Positions 7,896 through 15,820 of a stretch of 18,051 nucleotides of DNA are shown one piece after another (the first letter of the stretch is position 1; each line of letters starts with the position of its first letter). A program made the position numbers and the translations under genes. The notes beneath the pieces were generated by a model. It saw nothing but the letters and a program-made list of their open reading frames with translations, was not told the DNA's origin and did not search any database. The stretch spans positions 1 to 18,051 of the forward strand of contig DATKMG010000304.1 of NCBI GenBank assembly GCA_035541995.1. Direction: 5' to 3'. This stretch comes from DATKMG01 sp035541995. GTDB lineage: Bacteria > Acidobacteriota > Terriglobia > Versatilivoradales > Versatilivoraceae.

Positions 7896-9059
7896 TCACA
7901 AATTTGCAACAAAGTCTCTGATTCTCCGGATCGCGCGATCCAAGTTCTCTAGCGAGTTTGCGTAAGAAAGCCGGATATACCCTTCCCCGTAGGATCCGAA
8001 GGCCGTACCGGATAGTGCTCCAACTCCAGCCTCTTTGAGGAGCCGATCCGCAAACTCACCGCTGCTCTTGCCGAAGGCCCGAATGTTGGGAAAAACGTAG
8101 AAGGCGCCAGAAGGACACAAGCATTGCAGGCCGGGGATCTCATTGAGCCCCCTTACAATCAAGTCGCGGCGACGCCGGAATTCCGCCACCATGTGGGAAA
8201 CAGCCGTCGCCGTGTTCGCCAGGGCTTCAAGGCCCGCTCGCTGGATAAACGGGGCCGTGCAGGAGACGCTGTTGGTCACCAGCTTGGAGATGTGGGACTG
8301 GAGGGTAGGGTGCATCACGCCGTAGCCCAATCTCCACCCAGTCATGGCATAAGTCTTGGAAAACCCGTCGAGAATGATGGTGCGTTCCAGCATTCCCGTG
8401 AGGGTGGCGATGCTTTGATGAGCTTCCCCGTAAATAATATGAGAATAAATCTCATCTGAAAGAACCAACACGTCTCTCTCAGCGGCCACTTCGGCAATAG
8501 TCTGGAGATCGCTTTTTGTGAGAAGGCCACCCGTGGGATTTTGAGGAGAGTTAATTATGATCAGCTTGGTCCGCTCGGACACTTTGCTTCTGAACTCTAC
8601 GGGATCGAAACGGAACTTGAGTTCTTCTCGCAAAGGAATGGGCACTGGAGTCCCACCCACGAAATTGATCATAGACTCGTAAATCGGGAACCCGGGGTTG
8701 GGATAGAGAACTTCATCTCCTGCCTCTACCACCGCTAGGAGCAAGTAGAACATGATGGGTTTCCCCCCTGGTGTCACCACGATCCAGTCGGGGTCCACTT
8801 CCACGCCTCTTGTAGTCTGGATTTCGCAGGCTATCGCTTTGCGCAATTCATGGAGTCCGGCGGAAGGGCAATAGTGGGTGTACCCTTCATGCAGCGCTCG
8901 GCTGGCAGCCTCCATCACATTGGCAGGTGTGGCAAAGTCCGGCTCTCCGATTTCAAGATGGATGATGTCCCTTCCTTGAGCTTCCAAGGCTCGCGCCTTG
9001 ACGAGGACTTCGAAGGCTGTTTCCGTTCCCAAGCGACTCAATCGTTTTGCAAGTCTCAC
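7896..9059 (-). CDS. Class I PLP-dependent aminotransferase (aspartate aminotransferase-like)
   Basis: A 387-residue fold-type I aminotransferase of the kind usually annotated as aspartate/aromatic or alanine aminotransferase, transferring an amino group between an amino acid and a 2-oxo acid. Visible landmarks are IHLEIGEPDFATP (33-45), YPNPGFP (119-125), NSPQNPTGG (170-178, PLP-contacting Asn174), SDEIYSHIIY (201-210, Asp202 and Tyr205) and the PLP lysine Lys235 in DGFSKTYAMTGWRLGY. A C-terminal YIRLSYANS supplies the substrate-carboxylate arginine. The start is GTG at 9057-9059, behind a strong AGGAGG about eight bases upstream. Its GTG overlaps the rsmI stop as GTGA, so the two are translated from one message and probably coupled. 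The exact amino-acid substrate cannot be read from sequence alone. Confidence 0.93.
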   Translation of the reverse strand: MRLAKRLSRLGTETAFEVLVKARALEAQGRDIIHLEIGEPDFATPANVMEAASRALHEGYTHYCPSAGLHELRKAIACEIQTTRGVEVDPDWIVVTPGGKPIMFYLLLAVVEAGDEVLYPNPGFPIYESMINFVGGTPVPIPLREELKFRFDPVEFRSKVSERTKLIIINSPQNPTGGLLTKSDLQTIAEVAAERDVLVLSDEIYSHIIYGEAHQSIATLTGMLERTIILDGFSKTYAMTGWRLGYGVMHPTLQSHISKLVTNSVSCTAPFIQRAGLEALANTATAVSHMVAEFRRRRDLIVRGLNEIPGLQCLCPSGAFYVFPNIRAFGKSSGEFADRLLKEAGVGALSGTAFGSYGEGYIRLSYANSLENLDRAIRRIRDFVANL

Positions 9060-9919
9060 AGCTCGCCTCCTGTGGAAGTTCTTTTATTTGATAGGAGCAG
9101 TTGGTAGAGTCCTCTTCGGGAGACATTCCTCTGCCCGGCCACCATTCTGATAGCCTCCTTCTGACTGATCCCATGAACCCCCATCGCTTCTTTTACAAGC
9201 AATTCCATTTCTTTGACATCTAATGTGCCGCTGGAATTCCCGGTTAGCTCGTCTCTCTCCAGGATGAGGACAATCTCTCCCTTCACGGAACGGGCGCGGA
9301 AATGGTTATAAGCTTCTGAGACGCGGCCAAAGAAAAACTCCTCGTGAATCTTCGTCAGCTCCCGGGCAATGGTGACTCGACGCTCCCCCAGTATATCGCG
9401 GATATCTAACAAGCTCTCCAGAAGGCGACGAGGAGCCTCATAAACGACCAGCGTTCTTGGTTCCGCTTTCAGTTTTCGGAGGAAGGTTTGGCGGGGGCCC
9501 TTGCGAGAGGGAAGAAATCCAAGGAATACAAATTCATTTGTCGGACGACCGGAAGCACTCAGCGCTGCTACGAGCGCACTGGCGCCGGGGATAGGGACCA
9601 CCCGGATACCGTTCTCTATGGCCACTCGGACAATGCGGTAACCTGGGTCCGAGAGGCAGGGTGTTCCGGAATCTGAAACCAAGCCCACCTGCTTCCCGGC
9701 TTGGAGTTGTTCTAATAAGTAATTGGCTTTTTCCTGTTCGTTGTGCTCGTGATAGCTGGTCAAAGGGAGGCATATATGGTAGCGATCCAACAGCTTGGCG
9801 GTCTGACGTGTGTCTTCACAGGCCAGCAAATCCACGCCGCGTAGAACCTTGAGGGCACGCAAAGTGATGTCTTCGAGATTACCAATGGGTGTTGCCACTA
9901 CGTACAGCGTTCCAGCCAT
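9056..9919 (-). CDS. rsmI: 16S rRNA (cytidine(1402)-2'-O)-methyltransferase RsmI
   Basis: RsmI uses S-adenosylmethionine to 2'-O-methylate C1402 of 16S rRNA in the decoding centre. The 287 residues match the usual length (E. coli, 286). Family signatures are LYVVATPIGNLEDITLRAL near the N-terminus, CEDTR (34-38), the SAM-binding VSDSGTPCLSDPG (81-93), PIPGASA (109-115) and FLGFLPSRKG (132-141), with the tetrapyrrole-methylase-type fold continuing through IARELTKIHEEFFFG. I start at ATG 9919 because the conserved MAGTLYVVATPIGN begins there; an upstream in-frame start at 9961 would add 14 unconserved residues. It is the first gene of a two-gene unit with the aminotransferase, overlapping it by four bases. 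Confidence 0.96.
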   Translation of the reverse strand: MAGTLYVVATPIGNLEDITLRALKVLRGVDLLACEDTRQTAKLLDRYHICLPLTSYHEHNEQEKANYLLEQLQAGKQVGLVSDSGTPCLSDPGYRIVRVAIENGIRVVPIPGASALVAALSASGRPTNEFVFLGFLPSRKGPRQTFLRKLKAEPRTLVVYEAPRRLLESLLDIRDILGERRVTIARELTKIHEEFFFGRVSEAYNHFRARSVKGEIVLILERDELTGNSSGTLDVKEMELLVKEAMGVHGISQKEAIRMVAGQRNVSRRGLYQLLLSNKRTSTGGEL

Positions 9920-10177
9920 GTGACGACCCGCTAAAGAGCTCCAAATTGAACAACACCACAAGCCGCCTGGCTAAGAAGAGTTTGACGCCGGCAGACGGAT
10001 GCTTCACACTGTCGCAAGGGGCGAATGTTTGTGGCGGAACGTCCAGCGTTGCGTGCGCCGCATAGCCAACACCTTTGGCCCAGGCAACTACCTGACATCG
10101 TAGCACAGCGGGGAAGCCAGGAGCAACGGCTGGCCGCGACCACAGCCATTATGCTGCATGGGATTCGGAGGAATGAA

Positions 10178-10963
10178 GTGATCCGACAAGAGACACTCTT
10201 GCTCGCCGCCTTTTTGTTTCTTCTGGGGAATGGGGTTGTTCTTACCCGGGTTCAGGAAGATTCCATCATTTTTGAGGATGATCAGCAGATTTTGACTCGG
10301 TTGAGCGAAAACCTGAGTATGGAGGAGATTTCGCTACGGAGTTTCCAGTGCCGGGAGAGGCTGACCATCACGGAATCTAGCTCCAAGGGACAATCACCAG
10401 GCAGACGTGAATTTCTGAACCACTATCAAGTCAAGCGTCAACCAAACCGTGAGGTCGCCACCCGGGCAACGTTCCAGGAGATGCGCACGTGGGGCGAGAG
10501 CCCCCAAGGGATTGAACCCGGCGCACTAGGAGATTTGCCGACCTTGGAAAACCCATTTACAGGCGCAATCAACCAGATGTTTGATTTCGAGAATCGCTTT
10601 GCCACGGATTTCCACAAGGAACGGCAAGAAGTTATTGATGGAAACAATTGTGAGGTGCTCCGATTTGAAACAGTCCCAGAACTGGCTGGGCAACAGATCC
10701 ATATCGTGGGTGCTGTGGTCTCCTTGCGGCAACGAGGGTTCGTCTGGGTTAGTGTGAACGACAACCGACTGCTTCGGGTCTTTGGCAAGCAGATCAAACT
10801 TCCGAAAGGATGTCGCAATTATGAATTCCAGATCGACTATCACCCACAGACGTTATTTGGAAAGAAGCTCAACCTACCGGCTCACACCCAGCTAAAGATC
10901 GAGCTAAAGGACAAGCACTTTATTATCGAGCAGGAGTATTCTGACTTCGAGGAGATACATTAA
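10178..10963 (+). CDS. Secreted protein of unknown function, probably LolA-like beta fold
   Basis: A 261-residue protein with a clear N-terminal signal peptide: a short basic start, the hydrophobic core TLLLAAFLFLLGNGVVL and a probable cut before about residue 25. The mature part alternates charged and beta-prone segments, with stretches such as QRGFVWVSVNDNRLLRVFGK followed by a conserved-looking NYEFQIDYHPQTLFGKKLNLPAHT. That layout, a wall of beta strands with a 'G-x-V-W-V' strand and a later 'LPA' strand, resembles secreted LolA-like proteins I associate with Acidobacteriota; this is resemblance, not a database hit. I chose GTG 10178 because GGAGGA lies five bases upstream and the resulting N-terminus is a proper signal peptide. 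Longer upstream starts (ATG 10151 or earlier) lack such a site. It is convergent with msrB, the stops lying 5 bp apart. Confidence 0.72.
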   Translation: MIRQETLLLAAFLFLLGNGVVLTRVQEDSIIFEDDQQILTRLSENLSMEEISLRSFQCRERLTITESSSKGQSPGRREFLNHYQVKRQPNREVATRATFQEMRTWGESPQGIEPGALGDLPTLENPFTGAINQMFDFENRFATDFHKERQEVIDGNNCEVLRFETVPELAGQQIHIVGAVVSLRQRGFVWVSVNDNRLLRVFGKQIKLPKGCRNYEFQIDYHPQTLFGKKLNLPAHTQLKIELKDKHFIIEQEYSDFEEIH

Positions 10964-10968
10964 GAAGG

Positions 10969-11370
10969 TCACTCCTTTGGGGGTCGGACGAGCGTTAATG
11001 CGGCGGAGTTAATGCAATAACGGAGTCCGGTCGGTTCCGGTCCGTCTTCAAATACATGTCCGAGATGGGCGTCACAGCGGCTACAAAGGACTTCAATTCG
11101 CGGCACAGGTAAGCGGTTGTCGATCATGGTTCGGATGTTTTCTTTGGCGGCAGGATTCCAGAAACTCGGCCAACCCGTCCCGGAATCAAATTTCTGGTCT
11201 GAATAGAACAGATCATTCCCACAGCAGACGCAGCGGAATATTCCTCGGTCATGCGTGTTCCAGTACTCCCCGCTGAATGCGGGTTCTGTGCCTTTCCGGC
11301 GGGTCACCTGGTATTGTTTGGCGGTAAGAATCTTCTTCCATTGGGCATCGGACTTAATTACTTTTTCCAC
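10969..11370 (-). CDS. msrB: Peptide-methionine (R)-S-oxide reductase MsrB
   Basis: MsrB reduces the R epimer of methionine sulfoxide in oxidised proteins, using thioredoxin. From the chosen start the protein has 133 residues, close to E. coli MsrB (137). The zinc-binding pairs are Cys47/Cys50 (RCVCCG) and Cys96/Cys99 (CSRCD). FDSGTGWPSFW (61-71), AHLGHVFEDGPEPTGLRYCINS (101-122) and catalytic Cys119 are all present. No signal peptide is visible, so it is cytoplasmic. I prefer GTG 11370, which gives the normal MsrB N-terminus; TTG 11421 would add 17 atypical residues. Either start lies inside the FTR1 permease gene (17-base overlap from GTG 11370), so the two are co-transcribed. Pairing with an iron permease suggests a role in iron-linked oxidative stress (inference). 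Confidence 0.94.
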   Translation of the reverse strand: MEKVIKSDAQWKKILTAKQYQVTRRKGTEPAFSGEYWNTHDRGIFRCVCCGNDLFYSDQKFDSGTGWPSFWNPAAKENIRTMIDNRLPVPRIEVLCSRCDAHLGHVFEDGPEPTGLRYCINSAALTLVRPPKE

Positions 11371-12208
11371 AGTGAAGGGCCCTTTCGGTTGTCGATAAGA
11401 CTGGCTTTTCCACCGAATCAAGGGACTGGAGGGCGGCCAGACTCCTGGGCTGGTTCCTTCTTCTCGTCAGCGTTGAGGAGATAAGCAGCCACCCTGCCGG
11501 AATCAGGACCAAGCAATACGTTAGAAACTTTCCATACCTACCGTCAGGCCCGTAGGGTTCGGTGATGCGATGAAGATATTCGCTGTTGGGAAAAAGTGAA
11601 GCCTCGGCAAATTCGTGGAACGAATAGATCAGCAACTGGACAACAAAGATCAGCAGAAAGAGAGCTGTTACCTGAAAGAAACGGGGCAGATTGATTCGCC
11701 GTCCATAATGCGCCCACAAGAAAGCCATCCCAATGGCGGCTAACAGACCCAGCATGCCCCCAGCTAGTACGGGTCGGGCCTGTGCCTGGAACATCAATGA
11801 ACCAAGCAGCAGGGACGTTTCAATGCCCTCCCGAGAAATCATCAGGACGGTGAAAATGAAGACGCCCAAATAGGCGGCAGGTCTGCCGCTTTTGGCGGAA
11901 GCCAGCTCCAGACGCGTTTGGATCTCCTTCTTGAGCCTTCGTGAAGCCCGCCACATATGTAGGGTAAGGGTCCCTACAAAGAGCGCAGCCACCAGCGAGA
12001 AAATAGCCTCCCAATAAGACTGGTTGAAGGTTGCCCGGTAGAGAAGCACTCCGGCGGAAGCACATAGGACAAGGGAAACAGCGATCCCCCAATATACAGC
12101 TTTCTCCAGGTGCCGTCGACCGCTCTTCCGTAAATAAGCCAAGCAAAACCCGACAATAAGAAAGGCCTCCATCCCTTCTCTCAAGGTAATGACGAACCCT
12201 TCTAACAT
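11354..12208 (-). CDS. FTR1-family high-affinity iron permease (EfeU-like)
   Basis: A 284-residue integral inner-membrane protein with about seven hydrophobic segments. It carries the two diagnostic iron-ligand motifs of the FTR1/EfeU family, REGME at 10-14 and REGIE at 126-130, each within a helix. FTR1 proteins carry iron across the membrane, usually Fe(III) delivered by an oxidase or periplasmic partner. The partners EfeO and EfeB are not in this window. The C-terminal 30 residues are polar and cytoplasmic by charge. The ATG at 12208 has a GGGGG purine run about six bases upstream. The 3' end overlaps msrB. The upstream 116 bases contain two palindromes and promoter-like hexamers, so transcription is probably metal-controlled. 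Confidence 0.92.
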   Translation of the reverse strand: MLEGFVITLREGMEAFLIVGFCLAYLRKSGRRHLEKAVYWGIAVSLVLCASAGVLLYRATFNQSYWEAIFSLVAALFVGTLTLHMWRASRRLKKEIQTRLELASAKSGRPAAYLGVFIFTVLMISREGIETSLLLGSLMFQAQARPVLAGGMLGLLAAIGMAFLWAHYGRRINLPRFFQVTALFLLIFVVQLLIYSFHEFAEASLFPNSEYLHRITEPYGPDGRYGKFLTYCLVLIPAGWLLISSTLTRRRNQPRSLAALQSLDSVEKPVLSTTERALHCGKSN

Positions 12209-12219
12209 CCGATACCCCC

Positions 12220-12233
12220 ATTATCAGGATAAT
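12220..12233 (-). promoter_or_regulatory. Perfect palindrome ATTATC-CT-GATAAT upstream of the iron permease
   Basis: A 14-base perfect inverted repeat ends 11 bases before the permease ATG. Its arms are GATAAT-type hexamers like those building Fur boxes, although here in the order ATTATC then GATAAT, the reverse of the classical face-to-face pair. It overlaps a candidate -10 (TATCCT, 12231-12226) that sits 17 bases from TTGAGT (12254-12249). A Fur-family operator is a reasonable inference. Confidence 0.5.
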
Positions 12234-12293
12234 TTGGGACTGGAGCCCACTCAAGCCGAAAGATTTCAATGAGATTATCGAACTTAAAGGAAT

Positions 12294-12322
12294 ATCAAAC
12301 CTTAAATGAAAATGAAAGTCAA
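12294..12322 (-). promoter_or_regulatory. Candidate promoter of the iron permease gene
   Basis: Reading on the minus strand, TTGACT (12322-12317) and TTTGAT (12299-12294) are separated by 17 bases. The -35 matches five of six consensus positions and the -10 matches four of six. The predicted start of transcription would leave a leader of about 80 bases. The -35 sits exactly in the middle of the palindrome at 12309-12331. Confidence 0.45.
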
Positions 12323-12331
12323 GTTCATTTT
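12309..12331. promoter_or_regulatory. Palindrome AAAATGAA-N7-TTCATTTT over the permease -35 region
   Basis: Two perfect 8-base arms (12309-12316 and 12324-12331) flank a 7-base spacer, about 100 bases upstream of the permease start. The site also covers the last codons and stop of the zinc-ribbon/RDD gene. Its A/T-rich arms and lack of a GC stem argue against a strong terminator. Its position over a -35 hexamer suits a repressor operator. Confidence 0.5.
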
Positions 12332-13353
12332 AGCTGAACCGACTCTGTTTGCTTGGAAGGACATTCTCTTCTTTGGACTATCAGCGTTTTGGAAATGCGA
12401 TCATGCCAGGTCAAACGATCAGGATCAAAGAAGGCCCAGATGAATCCCAGCATAAAACATCCGAGAGAAGTGAAAGAACCGAACACTCTCAATCCAATTC
12501 CCTTCAACGAAGGGGTTCGACCGTCAAAACTAACCACCTTCAGACTCTCGTACTCCATACCCAAAGTCTGGGCACCCGTCATAATGAATAAGAACGAGTA
12601 GGAAACAGACAGCAACACAAGAACAAAAGCCAATCCTAGGAGCGAAGATTTCGTCGGGAACGAAAAATCCGGCACAAAGAATACGATTCCTAGAAATAAG
12701 AGGAAGCACCCAAAAACGAATAGGGCGTCAATTGTCCCGGCCATCACGCGCGCAGCTAGGGGAGCTGCCGTCAGGCCCGTTGAAAGCGCATCTTCCTGAG
12801 GAGCACTGTGCGGAAGCACAGCATCCTCAAATGGCAGGACCCCCTGGCTTAAATTGATTTCAATCCTCTCGACCTTGCCTCTGTTTGGATTAATCTGACG
12901 GTTGACCTTCCTGGCCGCCAAAGCAATTGGGGTTTGCAGTTTGGGCGGCTCCACTTCAGGCTGGGGGTCTTTGCTCTCGAGAATATCAGAGCGACGAAGG
13001 GATTCCTTCTCGAGGCGAGCGCGATTCACTTTCTCCAATGCCCGTTCGGCCAAAGGGTGATACTCAGGCCTGGAGGGTGGGTCGACTCGTGTTGTCCCGG
13101 TCCGTTGAACCCCTCCCTGGGGGCGGACAATCTCCCGATCGAGAACCTGTCGGACTCCGTCCAGGGACCCATTCTTCTCGTCAGACTTTTTTGTACCTTG
13201 ACGAGATGTCTTTAGTTCCATGATGCTGTCCGCCAAGCTAGCGGCCTGGGTCAACACGACTAAAGGTCGTCCACACTGGGAACAAGCGGACGCGGTGAGC
13301 GGATTCGCCGTAGTGCAGGAGGGACATTTCTGTGAAGTTACTTCAGGGGGCAC
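12325..13353 (-). CDS. Zinc-ribbon protein with C-terminal RDD membrane domain
   Basis: A 342-residue protein with three parts. Residues 10-27 form a zinc ribbon with Cys10, Cys13, Cys24 and Cys27 (CPSC...CSQC). Residues of about 35-195 are polar, Pro/Lys/Glu-rich and probably disordered. Residues of about 197-328 are an RDD domain: PLAARVMAGTIDALFVF with the signature Arg202 and Asp209, several hydrophobic helices, GAQTLGM, and the closing DRLTWHDRISKTLIV. RDD domains are membrane modules of mostly unknown, possibly transport, function. The GTG at 13353 lies close ahead of the first zinc cysteine; no strong ribosome-binding site is visible. The stop is about 115 bases before the iron permease on the same strand and overlaps the palindrome there. 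Confidence 0.85.
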   Translation of the reverse strand: MPPEVTSQKCPSCTTANPLTASACSQCGRPLVVLTQAASLADSIMELKTSRQGTKKSDEKNGSLDGVRQVLDREIVRPQGGVQRTGTTRVDPPSRPEYHPLAERALEKVNRARLEKESLRRSDILESKDPQPEVEPPKLQTPIALAARKVNRQINPNRGKVERIEINLSQGVLPFEDAVLPHSAPQEDALSTGLTAAPLAARVMAGTIDALFVFGCFLLFLGIVFFVPDFSFPTKSSLLGLAFVLVLLSVSYSFLFIMTGAQTLGMEYESLKVVSFDGRTPSLKGIGLRVFGSFTSLGCFMLGFIWAFFDPDRLTWHDRISKTLIVQRRECPSKQTESVQLK

Positions 13354-13456
13354 GCGCTCGCCTAGTTAGGTACGGTAATCAGATGGGACACATTTACTCG
13401 GGAATTGATACAACGGACCAGCAGCATGTTAGCAAAAGGGCCTTAAGGCGGCAATA

Positions 13457-13485
13457 TTGAAATCCATCTGAGTGCATGCTAGATT
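13457..13485 (+). promoter_or_regulatory. Candidate sigma-70-type promoter of lptD
   Basis: TTGAAA (13457-13462), a 17-base spacer and TAGATT (13480-13485) lie in the divergent gap between the RDD gene and lptD. A TGC immediately before the -10 provides an extended -10 element. The predicted transcript would start near 13492, leaving a leader of about 50 bases. I found no equally good promoter facing the RDD gene. Confidence 0.5.
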
Positions 13486-13540
13486 ACTGGTTCTGTATTG
13501 ACTGTCGATCTGCTGGCGACGCTTTTCAATTGGGTTTCAT

Positions 13541-15820
13541 TTGCGCAAACCACCCATCTTTCCCTTCCCTCAACGTCGGTTTGAAAGATGCTGGTTGCTG
13601 GGTAGAGGCCTCAACCTGCTCCCAGTGTTGCTTCTCCTCGTATGGGGTCCGGTGACAACAGGCCAAGCCCCCACTTCCCCACTCCCTGGTCAAACTGCTT
13701 CGTCTTCTCAGAGCGGCAACGCCATGACCATAGAAGCACGTGAGCAACATAGGACCGCGAAGCACGAATTCATGGCGAAGGGCAATGTGGAGGTCCACTA
13801 CCAGGATATGCTCTTAAAAGCAGATGAAATACACGGAAACGACGAGACCCAGGACGTGGAAGGAGAAGGGAACGTCTACTTCGAGCAGGGTCAGCAAAAA
13901 GTCAATGGCGAGCATTTTAAATTCAACTTTGGAACCAAGACTGGCACCTTTTATGAGGTCAAAGGAAGGGTCGATCCCGGGTTCTTTTTTGTAGCCAGAG
14001 AGATTGAGAAACTGTCGGAGGATACCTATCGTGTCAAGGATGGCACTGTAACCGCCTGCGAAGACCGGGTTCCCAAGTGGAGTTTCTCGGTGAAGAATGG
14101 GCTCTTGAAGGTCGACAGCAATATTAAGATGAGGCATTCCTTTTTTCGGGTCAAGAAGGTTCCAATCTTCTTCAGTCCCTACATGGAGGTTCCCACCGTC
14201 GACACCAGCCGAAAGAGCGGATTTCTACTTCCGTCGACCGGGAATTCCAACACAAAAGGGCGCTCCTTCCGGGATTCCTATTACCAGACTTTGGGCAGGA
14301 GTGCGGACCTCTTAGTCACGGGGGAGTATTTTTCCTTGCGGGGAGGAGCCGGCGAATTAGAGTTTCGCGCCAGGCCCGGGGAGAAAAGTCACATCTTTGC
14401 CCAAGAGTTCTTCGTCATCGACCGTCTGGGCCAGGGCGGGCAAAGCGCCAGGATCCTTGCCGACAACATTTTTGAAAATGGCTTTCGCGGCGTAGTGAAC
14501 GTCGACGTGGTTAGTTCTCAGACCTTCCGCCAGGTCTGGGGAAGTTCCTTCAACACTATTTTTCGGCCTGATCAGGTTTCGTGGGGGTTTCTCACAAAAA
14601 GTTTCTCCACGTACAGTGTGAATTTCTTCGGCGAGCATCGCTCAACTTTATATTCCCCGACACCCGTAACCACGCGGACGCTTCCCAGCTTTGATTTCTT
14701 CAGTCGTGCCCATCAAGTCAAGGAATGGCCCGTCTATTTCTCTTTCGATTCAGCCGTGGATGGATTGAGTCGCACAGATTCCAAGGTGGAGACTCCTCCC
14801 GTGGTGCAGCGGTTTGATTTCTATCCGCGAGTGACATTCCCGCTATTCAGGTTTCGAGGAATGAGTTTCACTCCCTCTGTGGCCGTCCGAGAGACGTTTT
14901 ATTCCGAACGCCTGGCCCTGGGCACTCCGACTGGAGTCTCCCCAAACAACTTGGCTCGCTCGGCGTTTGACCTTCAAGGGAAGTTCCATGGACCCAGTTT
15001 GGCAAAAATCTTCGAGATCGGAGAGAAGCGATACAAACACGTGGTCGAACCGGAAGTGAATTACCGGTTTGTCACTGGAGTGAATGAATTCAACCAGACG
15101 ATACTTTTTGACGAGCGTGACGTCCTCAGCAACACCAACCAAGTTGAGTATTTCCTCAACAACCGCTTCTTTTCCCGCCGCCCCACTTCGGACGGGGGGA
15201 CGACCACCAGCGAGTTCTTATCGGTTCGAATCGGGCAGATTTACTTTTTTGATCCGACTTTTGGAAACGCACTGGTCCCGGGTCTCCCCAACGTTTTTTA
15301 CCCGGTCAATCTGCTGACCGCCTTTGGCTTCCTGGATCAGTATCGACACTTCTCGCCGCTGATTACTCGCGTCCGCTTTACTCCGGCACTGCATTACATT
15401 GTGGACTTCCGCACGGATTACGATCCCAAGATTCACACCCTTCGGGCCTCCAGTGTCAGCAGTTGGGTGTACATAGCGAACAACTTTGTTGCACTCACGT
15501 ATTACAATACCAAGAACCTCCCCCCTGAGCAGCGTCTCTCCAACCAGATTCGAGTTATGGGCGGTTACGGCAACTTCACGCGGCGAGGGATCAATGCTGC
15601 ACTAAGCGTGGCATACGACTTCACTAGCGAGACCCGACAATATCTCGCAGGCCAGCTGGCCTACAATTGGGACTGCTGCGGCATCGCCATGGAACTGCGC
15701 CAGATAGGATTGCGACAGTTTGGTCCAACCTATCAGAACGAGTCACAAATTCGCTTCACCTTTTCCTTGAAGAATGTAGGGTCATTCGGAAATATGCGCA
15801 GGCAAGAGCGTCTTTTTTAG
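13541..15820 (+). CDS. lptD: LPS-assembly protein LptD (OstA/Imp)
   Basis: LptD is the outer-membrane barrel that, with LptE, inserts lipopolysaccharide into the outer leaflet. The 759 residues fit the family. The N-terminus has a basic stretch and the hydrophobic core LNLLPVLLLLVWG (24-36), a probable signal peptide. Residues of about 62-170 are the OstA/LptA-like beta-jellyroll repeats (KGNVEVHYQDMLLKADEI, EGEGNVYFEQG). The barrel then starts around the conserved VPIFFSPYMEVPTVDTSRKSGFLLP (208-231). Cys173 (TACEDRVPKWSF) and the Cys712-Cys713 pair (WDCCGIAMEL) align with E. coli Cys173 and Cys724/725, but I see no equivalent of mature-N-terminal Cys31. The protein ends in Phe, as outer-membrane barrels often do. 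The TTG start has no good ribosome-binding site and is the least certain part of the call. Confidence 0.93.
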   Translation: MRKPPIFPFPQRRFERCWLLGRGLNLLPVLLLLVWGPVTTGQAPTSPLPGQTASSSQSGNAMTIEAREQHRTAKHEFMAKGNVEVHYQDMLLKADEIHGNDETQDVEGEGNVYFEQGQQKVNGEHFKFNFGTKTGTFYEVKGRVDPGFFFVAREIEKLSEDTYRVKDGTVTACEDRVPKWSFSVKNGLLKVDSNIKMRHSFFRVKKVPIFFSPYMEVPTVDTSRKSGFLLPSTGNSNTKGRSFRDSYYQTLGRSADLLVTGEYFSLRGGAGELEFRARPGEKSHIFAQEFFVIDRLGQGGQSARILADNIFENGFRGVVNVDVVSSQTFRQVWGSSFNTIFRPDQVSWGFLTKSFSTYSVNFFGEHRSTLYSPTPVTTRTLPSFDFFSRAHQVKEWPVYFSFDSAVDGLSRTDSKVETPPVVQRFDFYPRVTFPLFRFRGMSFTPSVAVRETFYSERLALGTPTGVSPNNLARSAFDLQGKFHGPSLAKIFEIGEKRYKHVVEPEVNYRFVTGVNEFNQTILFDERDVLSNTNQVEYFLNNRFFSRRPTSDGGTTTSEFLSVRIGQIYFFDPTFGNALVPGLPNVFYPVNLLTAFGFLDQYRHFSPLITRVRFTPALHYIVDFRTDYDPKIHTLRASSVSSWVYIANNFVALTYYNTKNLPPEQRLSNQIRVMGGYGNFTRRGINAALSVAYDFTSETRQYLAGQLAYNWDCCGIAMELRQIGLRQFGPTYQNESQIRFTFSLKNVGSFGNMRRQERLF

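Noticed and set aside
10116..10134. Small hairpin GCCAG-N9-CTGGC in the gap before the secreted-protein gene.
   Set aside because: A five-pair stem with no companion signal is not distinguishable from chance; I see nothing else supportable in 9920-10177.
12309..12331. The palindrome at the end of the RDD gene read as a rho-independent terminator.
   Set aside because: The stem is A/T-rich with little GC and no proper T-tract; its position over a -35 hexamer fits an operator better.
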